From NCBI RefSeq assembly GCF_037040815.1, contig NZ_CP146232.1:4806001-4870000 (forward strand): a stretch of 64,000 nucleotides of DNA, in the 5' to 3' direction. The notes beneath the pieces are model-generated. The model saw nothing but the letters and a program-made list of their open reading frames with translations. It searched no databases and was not told the origin of the DNA. Both the position numbers and the translations under genes were made by a program. Of this stretch, positions 9,311 to 18,006 are shown piece after piece. The DNA comes from Pararoseomonas sp. SCSIO 73927. Its GTDB lineage: Bacteria; Pseudomonadota; Alphaproteobacteria; Acetobacterales; Acetobacteraceae. How positions within the stretch are numbered: the first letter of the stretch is position 1; every line of letters begins with the position of its first letter.

Positions 9311-9891
9311 ACGGGGTCTACGCCGCGATCCTCGGCCTCCTCCTGGGATCCATTCCCTTCGGCCTCCTCCTCACGCGCGCCGCCGGGCTGGGGGACATCC
9401 GCAGCATCGGTTCCGGCAACATCGGCGCCACCAACGTGCTGCGGACAGGCAACAAGAAGCTCGCCGCCGCCACCCTGGCGCTGGACTTCCTCAAGGGCGC
9501 GGCGTCGGTCTGGCTTGCCGCCGCCCTCTTCGGGCCGGAGACGGCGGGGGTGGCCGCCATCGCCGCCGTCCTCGGCCACTGCCACCCGCCCTGGCTCGCC
9601 TTCCGGGGCGGCAAGGGCGTGGCGACCGCGCTGGGCGTCTTCCTGGCCCTGGCCTGGCCCGTCTTCGTCGCGGCCGCCCTGACCTGGCTCGCCATGGCGA
9701 AGCTGGTGAAGATCTCCTCCGCCTCGGCCCTCACGGGAATGGCCGTGGCGGCGCTGGTGGCCCTCCTCTGGGGCGGCTGGCCGCTCTTCTGGCCGGTGGC
9801 GCTGATCGTCGTCTACGTCGCGCTGCGCCACCACGAGAACATCGCCCGCCTGATCGCTGGGACGGAGCCGCGGATCGGCCAGGGCAAGTGA
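9307..9891 (+). CDS. plsY: acyl-phosphate:glycerol-3-phosphate acyltransferase
   Basis: 194 residues, integral membrane protein with about five spans. Transfers the acyl group from acyl phosphate (made by PlsX, encoded at 30109-31188) to glycerol 3-phosphate, giving lysophosphatidate. The three conserved cytoplasmic motifs are visible: GSIPFGLLL with SIGSGNIGATNVLR, then GHCHPPWLAFRGGKGVATA, and finally RHHENIARLIAGTE. Start ATG overlaps the upstream stop (ATGA). Confidence 0.96.
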   Translation: MNGVYAAILGLLLGSIPFGLLLTRAAGLGDIRSIGSGNIGATNVLRTGNKKLAAATLALDFLKGAASVWLAAALFGPETAGVAAIAAVLGHCHPPWLAFRGGKGVATALGVFLALAWPVFVAAALTWLAMAKLVKISSASALTGMAVAALVALLWGGWPLFWPVALIVVYVALRHHENIARLIAGTEPRIGQGK

Positions 9892-9901
9892 AAGGTCGGA
9901 A

Positions 9902-11023
9902 GTGATCCCGCCGGCCGAATCCCTCGCTCGCCTCCGGCTGGCCCGCAGCGAGGGCGTCGGCCCGCAGACCTTCCGCCGCCTGCTGGCGGAGCATGGCAGC
10001 ACGGCCCGCGCCCTCCGCACCCTGGGCACCCGCGCCGCCGATCCGGACCTCGTCGAGCGCGAGCACGAGGCCGTCCTCGCCATGGGCGGCCACTGGCTCC
10101 ACCTCGGCACCCCCGCCTACCCGCCCCTGCTGGCCGCCATCGCGGACCCGCCGCCCGTGCTCGCGGCCCTGGGCGACCTCTCCCTCCTCCCGTCCCGCCA
10201 GGTGGCCGTCGTCGGCGCCCGCAACGCCTCCGCCGGCGGCCGGCGCATCGCGGAGGAGATGGGCGAGGCCCTGGCCGCCGCCGGCGTCGCCGTCACCTCC
10301 GGCCTGGCCCGCGGCATCGACGCGGCCGCCCATGCCGGCGCCCTGCGCCACGGCCGCACGATCGGCGTGGTCCCCGGAGGCCTGGACGTGGCCTACCCGC
10401 CGGAGAACGCCGCCCTCCAGCGCCGCATTGGCGCCGAAGGCCTCCTGCTGGCCGAATCCCCCCTGGGCACCGCGCCCATCGCCCAGCACTTCCCGCGCCG
10501 GAATCGGATCGTGGCCGGCCTCGCCCTCGGAATTGTGGTGGTGGAGGCCGCCCCGCGCTCAGGCACCCTCATCACTGCCCGGCTGGGCGCGGAAGCGGGG
10601 CGGGAGATCTACGCCGTCCCCGGCTCCCCGCTCGACCCCCGCTGCCGGGGCTCCAACGACCTGATCCGCAACGGCGCCCATTTCTGCGAGGGGGCGGCGG
10701 ATGTGCTGGAAACCCTGCCGGCCAGCGCGGAGGCCGCGCCCGTGTTCCATCGCCCGGCCCCGCGCGCGCCCGCGCACGCGCCCGCACCCGCCCGCGATGC
10801 GCGCGAGGAATCAAGGGGTTCGGACCTTCTCTCCCTCATCGGCCCGACAGCCGTCGCGGTTGACGAGGTGCTTCGCCGCTGCCACCTCTCCCCGCCTGAG
10901 GCCCGTGCCGCGCTCCTCGAACTGGAGCTGGAGGGGCTGATCGAGGCGCTGCCCGGAAACCGCGTCGTGCGGTCCGGCACCCAGCGCGAAGAGGATTTCG
11001 GAGGGTTCCGGACCCCCACATGA
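9902..11023 (+). CDS. dprA: DNA-processing protein DprA
   Basis: 373 residues from a GTG start preceded by AAAGG. DprA loads RecA on incoming single-stranded DNA during transformation. An N-terminal helical region (1-85) is followed by the extended Rossmann fold with VAVVGARNASAGGRR, VTSGLARGIDAAAH and FPRRNRIVAGL, and a C-terminal winged-helix domain (about 300-365, GPTAVAVDEVLRRCHLSP). A proline/arginine-rich linker separates the last two. Presence of DprA alone does not establish competence. Its stop overlaps the topA ATG. Confidence 0.95.
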   Translation: MIPPAESLARLRLARSEGVGPQTFRRLLAEHGSTARALRTLGTRAADPDLVEREHEAVLAMGGHWLHLGTPAYPPLLAAIADPPPVLAALGDLSLLPSRQVAVVGARNASAGGRRIAEEMGEALAAAGVAVTSGLARGIDAAAHAGALRHGRTIGVVPGGLDVAYPPENAALQRRIGAEGLLLAESPLGTAPIAQHFPRRNRIVAGLALGIVVVEAAPRSGTLITARLGAEAGREIYAVPGSPLDPRCRGSNDLIRNGAHFCEGAADVLETLPASAEAAPVFHRPAPRAPAHAPAPARDAREESRGSDLLSLIGPTAVAVDEVLRRCHLSPPEARAALLELELEGLIEALPGNRVVRSGTQREEDFGGFRTPT

Positions 11024-13746
11024 CGGATGTCGTCGTCGTCGAATCGCCCGCAAAGGCGAAGACCATCAACAAGTACCTGGGCAGCGACTACCACGTCCTG
11101 GCCAGCTTCGGGCACGTGCGCGACCTGCCGGCCAAGGACGGCTCCGTCCGGCCGGAGGAGGATTTCGCCATGGACTGGTCCTCCGAGGACCGGGGCGAGA
11201 AGCAGGTGCGCGAGATCGCCCAGGCCCTGAAGGCCGGGCACTCCAAGCGCCTCTACCTCGCCACCGACCCGGATCGCGAAGGCGAGGCCATCTCCTGGCA
11301 CGTCCGCCAGATGCTGGAGGACCGGCGCGCCCTGAAGGGGGTGGAAGTCCACCGCATCACCTTCAACGAGATCACCAAGCGCGCGGTCCAGCACGCCATC
11401 GAGAACCCGCGCGAGCTCGATGTTCCCCTGATCGACGCCTATCTGGCCCGGCGCGCGCTGGACTACCTGGTGGGGTTCACCCTCTCCCCCGTGCTGTGGC
11501 GGAAGCTTCCGGGCTCCCGCTCCGCGGGCCGGGTCCAGTCCGTCGCGCTGCGCCTGATCACCGACCGGGAGTCGGAGATCGAGGTCTTCAAGGCGCGGGA
11601 ATACTGGACGGTGGAGGCCGCCTTCCGCACGCCGGCCGGCGCCCCCTTCACGGCGCGCCTGACCCACCTCGAGGGCAAGAGGCTCGATCAGTTCGACCTG
11701 CCGAACGAGGCCGAGGCCCACCGCGCCAAGGCTTTGGTCGAGGGCGGCAGCTACACCGTCTCCGCGGTGGAGAAGAAGCGCGTCCGCCGCAACCCGCCGC
11801 CGCCCTTCACCACCTCCACCCTGCAGCAGGAATCCTCCCGCAAGCTCGGCTTCGGCGCCCAGGCCACGATGCGCCTGGCCCAGCAGCTCTATGAGGGGGT
11901 GGACATCGGCGGGGAGACTGTCGGCCTCATCACCTACATGCGGACCGACGGCGTGCAGATGTCGCGGGAGGCGATCTCCGCCATCCGCGACCACGTGAAG
12001 GACGAGTTCGGGGACAACTACCTGCCTGCCGCGCCGCGCGAGTACTCCTCCAAGGCGAAGAACGCCCAGGAGGCGCACGAGGCCGTGCGCCCGACGGATG
12101 TGGGCCGCACGCCGCAGGAGGTGGCGCGCTACCTCAACCCCGAGCAGCGCCGCCTCTACGACCTCGTCTGGAAGCGCGCGGTCGCGTCCCAGATGCAGTC
12201 CGCCGAGATGGACCAGACGGCGGTGGACATCGACGACGCGGCGGGCAAGGCCCGGCTGCGCGCCACCGGGCAGGTCATCGCCTTCGACGGCTACCTCAAG
12301 CTGTACCGCGAGGATATCGACGACGCGAAGCTGGCGGCGGACGACGAGAACCGCACCCTGCCCCCGCTGAACGAGGGCGAGCAGCCCAAGCGCGGCGACG
12401 TGACGGCGAGCCAGCACTTCACCCAGCCCCCGCCCCGCTACACGGAAGCGAGCCTGGTGAAGAAGATGGAGGAGCTCGGCATCGGCCGCCCCTCCACCTA
12501 CGCCTCGATCCTCCAGACCCTCCAGGACCGCGACTACGTGCGGCTGGAGAGCCGGCGCTTCATCCCCGAGGATCGCGGCCGCCTCGTCACCGCCTTCCTC
12601 GTCTCCTTCTTCGAGCGCTACGTGGACACGGGCTTCACCGCCGCGCTGGAGGAGAAGCTGGACGACATCTCCGGCGGCCGCGCCGAGTGGCGCCAGGTGA
12701 TGCACGAGTTCTGGGACCAGTTCCGTGGCGCCGTGGACGCCACCAAGGACCTGAAAATCAGCGACGTCATCGACGAGCTGGACGAGGACCTCGGCCCGCA
12801 CTTCTTCCCGCAGCGCGCGGACGGCGCGGACCCGCGCGGCTGCCCGCGGTGCCAGCAGGAGGGCCGCGGGGCCGGCCGGCTGGGCCTGCGACTGGGCCGG
12901 ACGGGCGCCTTCATCGGCTGCTCCAACTACCCGGAGTGCCGCTACACCCGCCCGCTGGCCGTGCCCGGCGCGGACGGCGAGGCGGCCGAGGGCGAGGGCG
13001 GCGACCGCGGCCTGGGCACGGATCCGACGACCGGGCAGGAGATCTCTCTCCGGCGCGGCCCCTATGGCCTCTACGTCCAGCTCGGCGAGCCGGGGGTGGA
13101 CGCGAAGGGCAAGCCGACCAAGCCCCGGCGCGCCTCCCTGCCCCGCGGCATGGACCCGGACACGCTGACGCTGGAGCGGGCGATCGCGCTCCTCAACATG
13201 CCGCGCATCGTTGGCATGCACCCGGAGACGGGGGAGGAGATCAGCGCCAATCTCGGCCGCTTCGGCCCCTACCTGAAGATGGGTGCCCTCTCGCAAAGCC
13301 TGCAGCCCGGCGACGACGTGCTCTCCATCGGTATGAACCGGGCGATGGAGCTGCTGGCCAACGCCAAGCCGCGCGGCATCGCGCTCGGCTCGCACCCCAA
13401 GGATGGTGCCCCGGTCGAGGTGAAGCGCGGCCGCTTCGGCCCCTTCGCCCAGCACGGCCAGACCGTCGCCTCCCTGCCCCGCGGGACGGAGATGGAGAGC
13501 TTCACGCTCGATCAGGCCGTCGCGCTGCTGGCCGAGAAGGGCAAGGTCCTCGCGCCGAAGAAGGGCGCCGGTGGCCGCAAGGCGGCCCCGGCGAAGGGGG
13601 CGAAGAAGCCCGCCGCGGCTGGGGACGAGGCCGCGCCGAAGGCCGCCCCCGCCAAGGCAGCCGCGAAGCCGAAGGCTGCGGCGAAGAAGCCGGCCGCCAC
13701 CGCCAAGGCGGCGAAGCCCGCGGCCCGCGCCAAGCGGTCCGGCTGA
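11020..13746 (+). CDS. topA: DNA topoisomerase I
   Basis: 908 residues, type IA topoisomerase relaxing negative supercoils. TOPRIM domain at the N-terminus (VVVESPAKAKTINKYLG; metal site DPDREGEAISWH), active-site Tyr306 in GLITYMRTDGVQ, one classical four-Cys zinc finger at about residues 607-642 (CPRC ... CSNYPEC), and then repeated topoisomerase C-terminal modules (GLYVQLGE, LGRFGPYLKMG, KRGRFGPFAQHG). The last 70 residues are an Ala/Lys/Pro-rich tail typical of high-GC alphaproteobacteria and probably bind DNA non-specifically. ATGA overlap with dprA. Confidence 0.98.
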   Translation: MTDVVVVESPAKAKTINKYLGSDYHVLASFGHVRDLPAKDGSVRPEEDFAMDWSSEDRGEKQVREIAQALKAGHSKRLYLATDPDREGEAISWHVRQMLEDRRALKGVEVHRITFNEITKRAVQHAIENPRELDVPLIDAYLARRALDYLVGFTLSPVLWRKLPGSRSAGRVQSVALRLITDRESEIEVFKAREYWTVEAAFRTPAGAPFTARLTHLEGKRLDQFDLPNEAEAHRAKALVEGGSYTVSAVEKKRVRRNPPPPFTTSTLQQESSRKLGFGAQATMRLAQQLYEGVDIGGETVGLITYMRTDGVQMSREAISAIRDHVKDEFGDNYLPAAPREYSSKAKNAQEAHEAVRPTDVGRTPQEVARYLNPEQRRLYDLVWKRAVASQMQSAEMDQTAVDIDDAAGKARLRATGQVIAFDGYLKLYREDIDDAKLAADDENRTLPPLNEGEQPKRGDVTASQHFTQPPPRYTEASLVKKMEELGIGRPSTYASILQTLQDRDYVRLESRRFIPEDRGRLVTAFLVSFFERYVDTGFTAALEEKLDDISGGRAEWRQVMHEFWDQFRGAVDATKDLKISDVIDELDEDLGPHFFPQRADGADPRGCPRCQQEGRGAGRLGLRLGRTGAFIGCSNYPECRYTRPLAVPGADGEAAEGEGGDRGLGTDPTTGQEISLRRGPYGLYVQLGEPGVDAKGKPTKPRRASLPRGMDPDTLTLERAIALLNMPRIVGMHPETGEEISANLGRFGPYLKMGALSQSLQPGDDVLSIGMNRAMELLANAKPRGIALGSHPKDGAPVEVKRGRFGPFAQHGQTVASLPRGTEMESFTLDQAVALLAEKGKVLAPKKGAGGRKAAPAKGAKKPAAAGDEAAPKAAPAKAAAKPKAAAKKPAATAKAAKPAARAKRSG

Positions 13747-13906
13747 CTTGGCCTTCAAGCGCCCGCCCCGCACACCCCGCCGCGGCGGCCCCGGCCCCTC
13801 GGCGCCGGATGCGCCGGCGGGCGCCCGGGTCATGTTCCGCAGCAAGCGCCTGCCCCGCATCGGCGGGGCGCCCCGGCCCCGCGCGGCGGAGGGGGAGCCG
13901 AACCCG

Positions 13907-16180
13907 ATGCCCAGCCGGGAGGAGCTGCGCGCCTTCATCCGCACCGCCACCGGCCGGGTGGGCAAGACGGAGATCGCCCGCCACTTCGGCCTCTCCACGG
14001 ACCAGCGCCCCGCCCTGCGCGAGCTGATGGCCGCGCTGAAGGAGGAGGGCAGCATCGCCCCGATCGGCCGGCGCACCATCCGCCACTCCGCCAACCTGCC
14101 GGACATGGCCGCGCTGGAGGTCTTCGGCACGGACGCGGATGGCGACCCCATGGCCCGCCCCATCACCTGGGAGGGGTCGGAGAAACCCGTCGTCTACATG
14201 CGGCCGGAGCGCGCGGGGCAGCCCGCCCTGGCCCCGGGCGACCGGGTGCTGGCCCGCATCACCCGCCTCGGCCCCAACAAGTACGAGGGCCGCACCTTCA
14301 AGCGCATCGGCACCGGTTCGCCCTCCCGCGTGCTCGGCGTTTTCAGCGCGGGCATGGTGGAGCCCGTGGACCGCCGCTCCCGCGCCAACTGGGTCGTGCC
14401 GCCGGGCGAGGAGAACGGGGCCAGGGACGGCGACCTGGTGCAGGCCGAGCCGATCGCCGGCGGCACGCGGGAACGCCTCTTCGGCCCCAAGCCCGCCCGG
14501 ATCGTCGAGATCCTGGGCTCGATGGACGACCCGAAATCCGTCTCCCGCCTCGTCATCGCGGCCCATCGCATCCCCGACGAGTTCCCGGAGGAGGTGGTGC
14601 AGGCCGCCGAGCGCGCGAGGGCGGTGCCGCTCGGCAATCGCGACGACCTGCGCGACACCCCCCTCGTGACCATCGACGGCGAGGACGCCCGCGACTTCGA
14701 CGACGCCGTCTTCGCGGAGCCGCAGGAGGATGGCTGGCGCGTCCTCGTCGCCATCGCCGACGTGGCGCACTACGTCCGCCCCCAAAGGTCTGCAGAGGGG
14801 GCCCCGCTGGACCGCGAGGCCTGGCACCGCGGCAACTCCGTGTACTTCCCCGACCGCGTCGTGCCGATGCTGCCCGAGGCGCTCTCCAACGGCTGGTGCA
14901 GCCTGAAGCGGGGTGAGGATCGCGGCTGCCTCTACGTCGAGATGCATTTCGACAGCGAGGGGAACAAGACCGGCCACCGCTTCGGCCGCGGCCTGATGCG
15001 CAGCGCCGCCCGCCTGACCTATGAGCGGGTTCAGGCCGCGCGCGACGCCGGCGAGGACCTCGGGCTGGAACCCGGCCACGTCGCCCGCCTCTACGGCGCC
15101 TTCGCGGCGCTGCTGGCGGCTCGCACCCGGCGCGGCACGCTGGACCTCGACATCGCGGAGCGCCGCGTCATCCTCGGCCCGGACGGCAAGGTGGTCTCCA
15201 TCGCCCCCCGCGCGCGTCTCGACAGCCACCGGCTGATCGAGGAGTTCATGGTGGCCGCCAATGTCTGCGCCGCCGAGGAGCTGGAACGCCTTCACCAGCC
15301 CTGCATGTACCGCATCCACGACCGTCCCTCGGACGAGAAGATGGAGACGCTGCGGGGCTTCCTCTCCGGCTTCGGCTTCTCCCTTCCGCCCTCCGACAAG
15401 GTCCGCCCGCGCGACTTCGCCGGCATTCTGGAGAAGACGCGGGAGACCCCGGAATCCCGCCTGATCAGCGAGACGATCCTGCGCGGCCAGTCCCAGGCGG
15501 AGTACAACCCGGAGAACATCGGCCATTTCGGCCTCGCCCTGCCGCGCTACGCCCATTTCACCAGCCCCATCCGCCGCTACGCGGACCTGCTGGTCCACCG
15601 CGCCCTCATCCGCGGCCTGAAGCTCGGGGACGACGGGCTGACGGAGGAGGAGGCGGCCTCCATGCCCGACACGGGCGAGCACATCACGAAGACCGAGCGC
15701 CGCGCCGCATTGGCCGAGCGGGACGCGGTGGACCGCTATCTCGCCGCCTACATGGCGGACCGGGTCGGCGCGCACTTCCCCGCGCGCGTTTCGGGGGTGA
15801 CACGCTTCGGCCTCTTCGTGACACTGGAGGAGAACGGCGCCAGCGGGATCGTCCCGATGAGCGCCCTGCCGGACGACCAATGGTTCCACGAGGAAGCGGC
15901 GATGCGCCTGGTCGGCCGCCGCACGGGGCTGAGCTTCAGCCTGGGCCAGGAGGTGGAAGTCCGGCTGGCCGAGGCGGTGCCCCGCACGGGCAGCCTTTCC
16001 TTCCAGCTCCTCCAGGGCGATCCCCGCGCCGGCGGGGGTGGGCCGGGTGTGCGCCACCCCGCCCCGCCGCGCGGCCGCCAGAGGATCACGGACCGCAAGC
16101 AGAAGGACCGCGAGCCGAAGGACCGCAAGCCGAAGGACGGGGCGCCCGCCCGGCCCGGCAAGGGCAAGCGCCCGCGCTGA
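13907..16180 (+). CDS. rnr: ribonuclease R
   Basis: 757 residues from ATG 13907, chosen because a strong Shine-Dalgarno (GGAGGGGGAG) lies nine bases upstream and MPSREELRAFI matches where the family's helix-turn-helix begins. In-frame starts at 13832 (ATG) or 13748 (TTG, right after topA) would add a Pro/Arg-rich segment. RNase R is a processive 3'-5' exonuclease that degrades structured RNA. Cold-shock domains precede the RNB catalytic core, whose acidic metal site EDARDFDDAV is near residue 260, and an S1 domain follows (RVSGVTRFGLFVTLEENGA). A basic Lys/Arg tail of repeated KDRKPKD-like units ends the protein. Confidence 0.95.
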   Translation: MPSREELRAFIRTATGRVGKTEIARHFGLSTDQRPALRELMAALKEEGSIAPIGRRTIRHSANLPDMAALEVFGTDADGDPMARPITWEGSEKPVVYMRPERAGQPALAPGDRVLARITRLGPNKYEGRTFKRIGTGSPSRVLGVFSAGMVEPVDRRSRANWVVPPGEENGARDGDLVQAEPIAGGTRERLFGPKPARIVEILGSMDDPKSVSRLVIAAHRIPDEFPEEVVQAAERARAVPLGNRDDLRDTPLVTIDGEDARDFDDAVFAEPQEDGWRVLVAIADVAHYVRPQRSAEGAPLDREAWHRGNSVYFPDRVVPMLPEALSNGWCSLKRGEDRGCLYVEMHFDSEGNKTGHRFGRGLMRSAARLTYERVQAARDAGEDLGLEPGHVARLYGAFAALLAARTRRGTLDLDIAERRVILGPDGKVVSIAPRARLDSHRLIEEFMVAANVCAAEELERLHQPCMYRIHDRPSDEKMETLRGFLSGFGFSLPPSDKVRPRDFAGILEKTRETPESRLISETILRGQSQAEYNPENIGHFGLALPRYAHFTSPIRRYADLLVHRALIRGLKLGDDGLTEEEAASMPDTGEHITKTERRAALAERDAVDRYLAAYMADRVGAHFPARVSGVTRFGLFVTLEENGASGIVPMSALPDDQWFHEEAAMRLVGRRTGLSFSLGQEVEVRLAEAVPRTGSLSFQLLQGDPRAGGGGPGVRHPAPPRGRQRITDRKQKDREPKDRKPKDGAPARPGKGKRPR

Positions 16181-17652
16181 TCGCCCGCCTCGCCGCCCCT
16201 CTCCTGGCCGCCCTTCTCCTGCTGCCCGGCGCGGCCCGGGCGCAGGACTTCACGGCCACGCTGCGGGCGGCCTACGCCGCCATCGCGCAGCGCCACCTGG
16301 AGCCCACGGATCCGGGCGACCTGGCCCTCTGGACGCTGCGCGGGCTGGAGGCGATCGACCCCTACCTCTCTGCCGTCCGCCGCGGCCCGGACCTCGCCCT
16401 CGGCCTCTCGGACGCGCCCCTCGCCCGTCGCCCGGCCGGGGCGACGCCGGAGGCCGCGGCCGATACCGTCGCCTCCCTCTTCGCCGTGGCGGAGCGCGAA
16501 TCGCCGGCGCTGCGCCGCGCCGGCCGGCAGGCCATGCTCCAGGCAGGGTTCGAGGAGGTGTTCAACCACCTCGACCCCTACAGCCGCTACCTGACCCCGC
16601 CAGAGGCGCAGAGGGGCCGGGAACGCCACCTCGGCGCGACCGACCTCGGCCTCACCCTCGCGCCCGGCCGCCGCCGCGAGGTGACGATCTCCGCGGTGGT
16701 GCCGGGCAGCGCCGCCGAGCGCGCCGGCCTCCGCCCCGGAGACCGCGTGGCGGCGGCCGACGGCATCGCCCTGGACGCCGAGGCGATGGACGAGGCCCAC
16801 GCTGCGATGGAGGGCGCGCCCGGCAGCAGCGTCCTCCTCTCCGTCCGACGCGGCCGCCGTCGGTTGGATGTCCTCCTCACCCGCGCCGCGGCCCCGCAGC
16901 TCTCCGTGGTGGCCCAGCTGAGGGATGGGATCCTCTGGCTCACCCTGCCCCTCTTCTCCTCCGCGACGCCGGAACAGCTGGACCGCGCCCTCGCCGATAT
17001 CCCCGCCTCGGCCGCCCCGCTCGGCGTGGTGCTGGACCTGCGCGGCAACCGCGGCGGCCTCCTGCAGCAGGCCATCCGGGTCGCGGACGCCTTCATCCCC
17101 GCCGGAACCATCGCCTTCACCGATGGGCGGCACATCGACTCCCGCCGCCAGTTCGACACGGCGGGGCCCGACCTTGCCGGCGGCCGCCGCCTCGTCGTGC
17201 TCGTGGACGGCCGCACCGCCTCCGCCGCGGAGGTGGTGGCCGCGGCCGTCGGCGATCTCGGCCGGGGGGTGGTGGTGGGGAGCGCCACCATGGGCAAGGG
17301 GCTGATCCAGGTTCTCGTGCCCCTGCCCGGCGGCGCGCAGCTGGCGCTCTCCTGGTCCCGCATCCTCGCGCCGCGCGGCTGGCCCCTGCAGATGCTCGGC
17401 GTCCTGCCCGCCCTCTGCACCAGCAACGGGGCGGATGCCCTGGCGCGCAACCTCGCCACCCTCGGCACGGCCGACAGCCCCATGACGGTCCCGCTCGCCC
17501 GCGCCCGCGCCGCCCGCGCGCCGGTGCCGGGCAGCGAGGTTGCCGCCCTGCGCGGCGCCTGCCCGCCCGCAGAAGGGCGCGACGCCGACCTCGCGGCCGC
17601 GCGGGCCGTGCTGGAGCGGCCGGAGCTCTACGAGGCCGCCCTCGCCCGCTGA
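16177..17652 (+). CDS. S41 carboxyl-terminal processing peptidase (CtpA-like) with PDZ domain
   Basis: 491 residues if started at CTG 16177, which overlaps the rnr stop (CTGA). No ATG, GTG or TTG exists in frame near the start: the closest ATG upstream (15880) lies far inside rnr, whereas CTG begins exactly at a clean signal peptide (IARLAAPLLAALLLLPG, cleavage after ARA at about 23). A PDZ domain (about 145-230; PGSAAERAGLRPGDRV) precedes the S41 domain. The Ser-Lys dyad is Ser349 (DGRTASAAEVV) and Lys374 (ATMGKGLIQ), spaced 25 residues as in E. coli Tsp. Predicted periplasmic serine protease. Confidence 0.85.
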   Translation: MIARLAAPLLAALLLLPGAARAQDFTATLRAAYAAIAQRHLEPTDPGDLALWTLRGLEAIDPYLSAVRRGPDLALGLSDAPLARRPAGATPEAAADTVASLFAVAERESPALRRAGRQAMLQAGFEEVFNHLDPYSRYLTPPEAQRGRERHLGATDLGLTLAPGRRREVTISAVVPGSAAERAGLRPGDRVAAADGIALDAEAMDEAHAAMEGAPGSSVLLSVRRGRRRLDVLLTRAAAPQLSVVAQLRDGILWLTLPLFSSATPEQLDRALADIPASAAPLGVVLDLRGNRGGLLQQAIRVADAFIPAGTIAFTDGRHIDSRRQFDTAGPDLAGGRRLVVLVDGRTASAAEVVAAAVGDLGRGVVVGSATMGKGLIQVLVPLPGGAQLALSWSRILAPRGWPLQMLGVLPALCTSNGADALARNLATLGTADSPMTVPLARARAARAPVPGSEVAALRGACPPAEGRDADLAAARAVLERPELYEAALAR

Positions 17653-17668
17653 GGGCAGCGCATAACGC

Positions 17669-17696
17669 TTGACGAACGGGCGTCGGACGCTAGTTT
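17669..17696 (+). promoter_or_regulatory. sigma70-type promoter of rpmG
   Basis: TTGACG (17669-17674), 16-base spacer, TAGTTT (17691-17696), 54 bases ahead of the rpmG ATG. It lies just past the end of the protease gene, so rpmG is probably its own transcription unit. Confidence 0.65.
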
Positions 17697-17750
17697 GCGC
17701 GACCTCTGCGACCCGGCCCTGGCCGGCACCCGAACTCCTGGAATCGAGTC

Positions 17751-17918
17751 ATGGCCAAGTCCAATACCATTCAGATCCGCCTCGTCTCCTCCGAGGACAC
17801 CGGCTACTTCTACGTGACGAAGAAGAACACGCGGAACGCGACCGGCAAGATGGAGAAGAAGAAGTACGACCCGGTGGCGCGCAAGCACGTCGTCTTCCGC
17901 GAGGCCAAGATCAAGTAA
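17751..17918 (+). CDS. rpmG: 50S ribosomal protein L33
   Basis: 55 residues, [20 protein letters not shown] at the N-terminus and [18 protein letters not shown] at the end, matching the standard bacterial L33 length and sequence. It lacks the CxxC zinc-ribbon cysteines and is therefore the zinc-independent form, whereas L32 in this window (31235-31438) keeps them. It has its own promoter upstream and a hairpin terminator downstream. Confidence 0.96.
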   Translation: MAKSNTIQIRLVSSEDTGYFYVTKKNTRNATGKMEKKKYDPVARKHVVFREAKIK

Positions 17919-17959
17919 CCCGCGGCGGGCCCCGCGCCCGCCACGAGACGGTTCGGGAG

Positions 17960-17992
17960 GCGCCCGGGAACCCTCGGTTCCGCGGGCGCTTT
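17960..17992 (+). terminator. terminator after rpmG
   Basis: GCGCCCGGGAACC, loop CTC, GGTTCCGCGGGCGC followed by TTT. The arms pair over 13 bases with a one-base bulge. It sits 41 bases after the rpmG stop and 15 before the stop of the convergent dehydrogenase gene, so it may serve both. Confidence 0.75.
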
Positions 17993-18006
17993 GCCGTGGG
18001 CGGCCC

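Noticed and set aside
13571..13906. Longer N-terminus for RNase R
   Set aside because: The extension overlaps the topA tail or is Pro/Arg low complexity; a strong ribosome site favours 13907.
10609..14166. A 1185-codon open frame on the minus strand
   Set aside because: It lies opposite dprA, topA and rnr, which have full domain sets. Its translation is Arg/Gly/Val low-complexity with no motif; long antisense frames are expected at 70% GC.
13502..16057. An 851-codon minus-strand frame
   Set aside because: Antisense of topA and rnr; no conserved motif.
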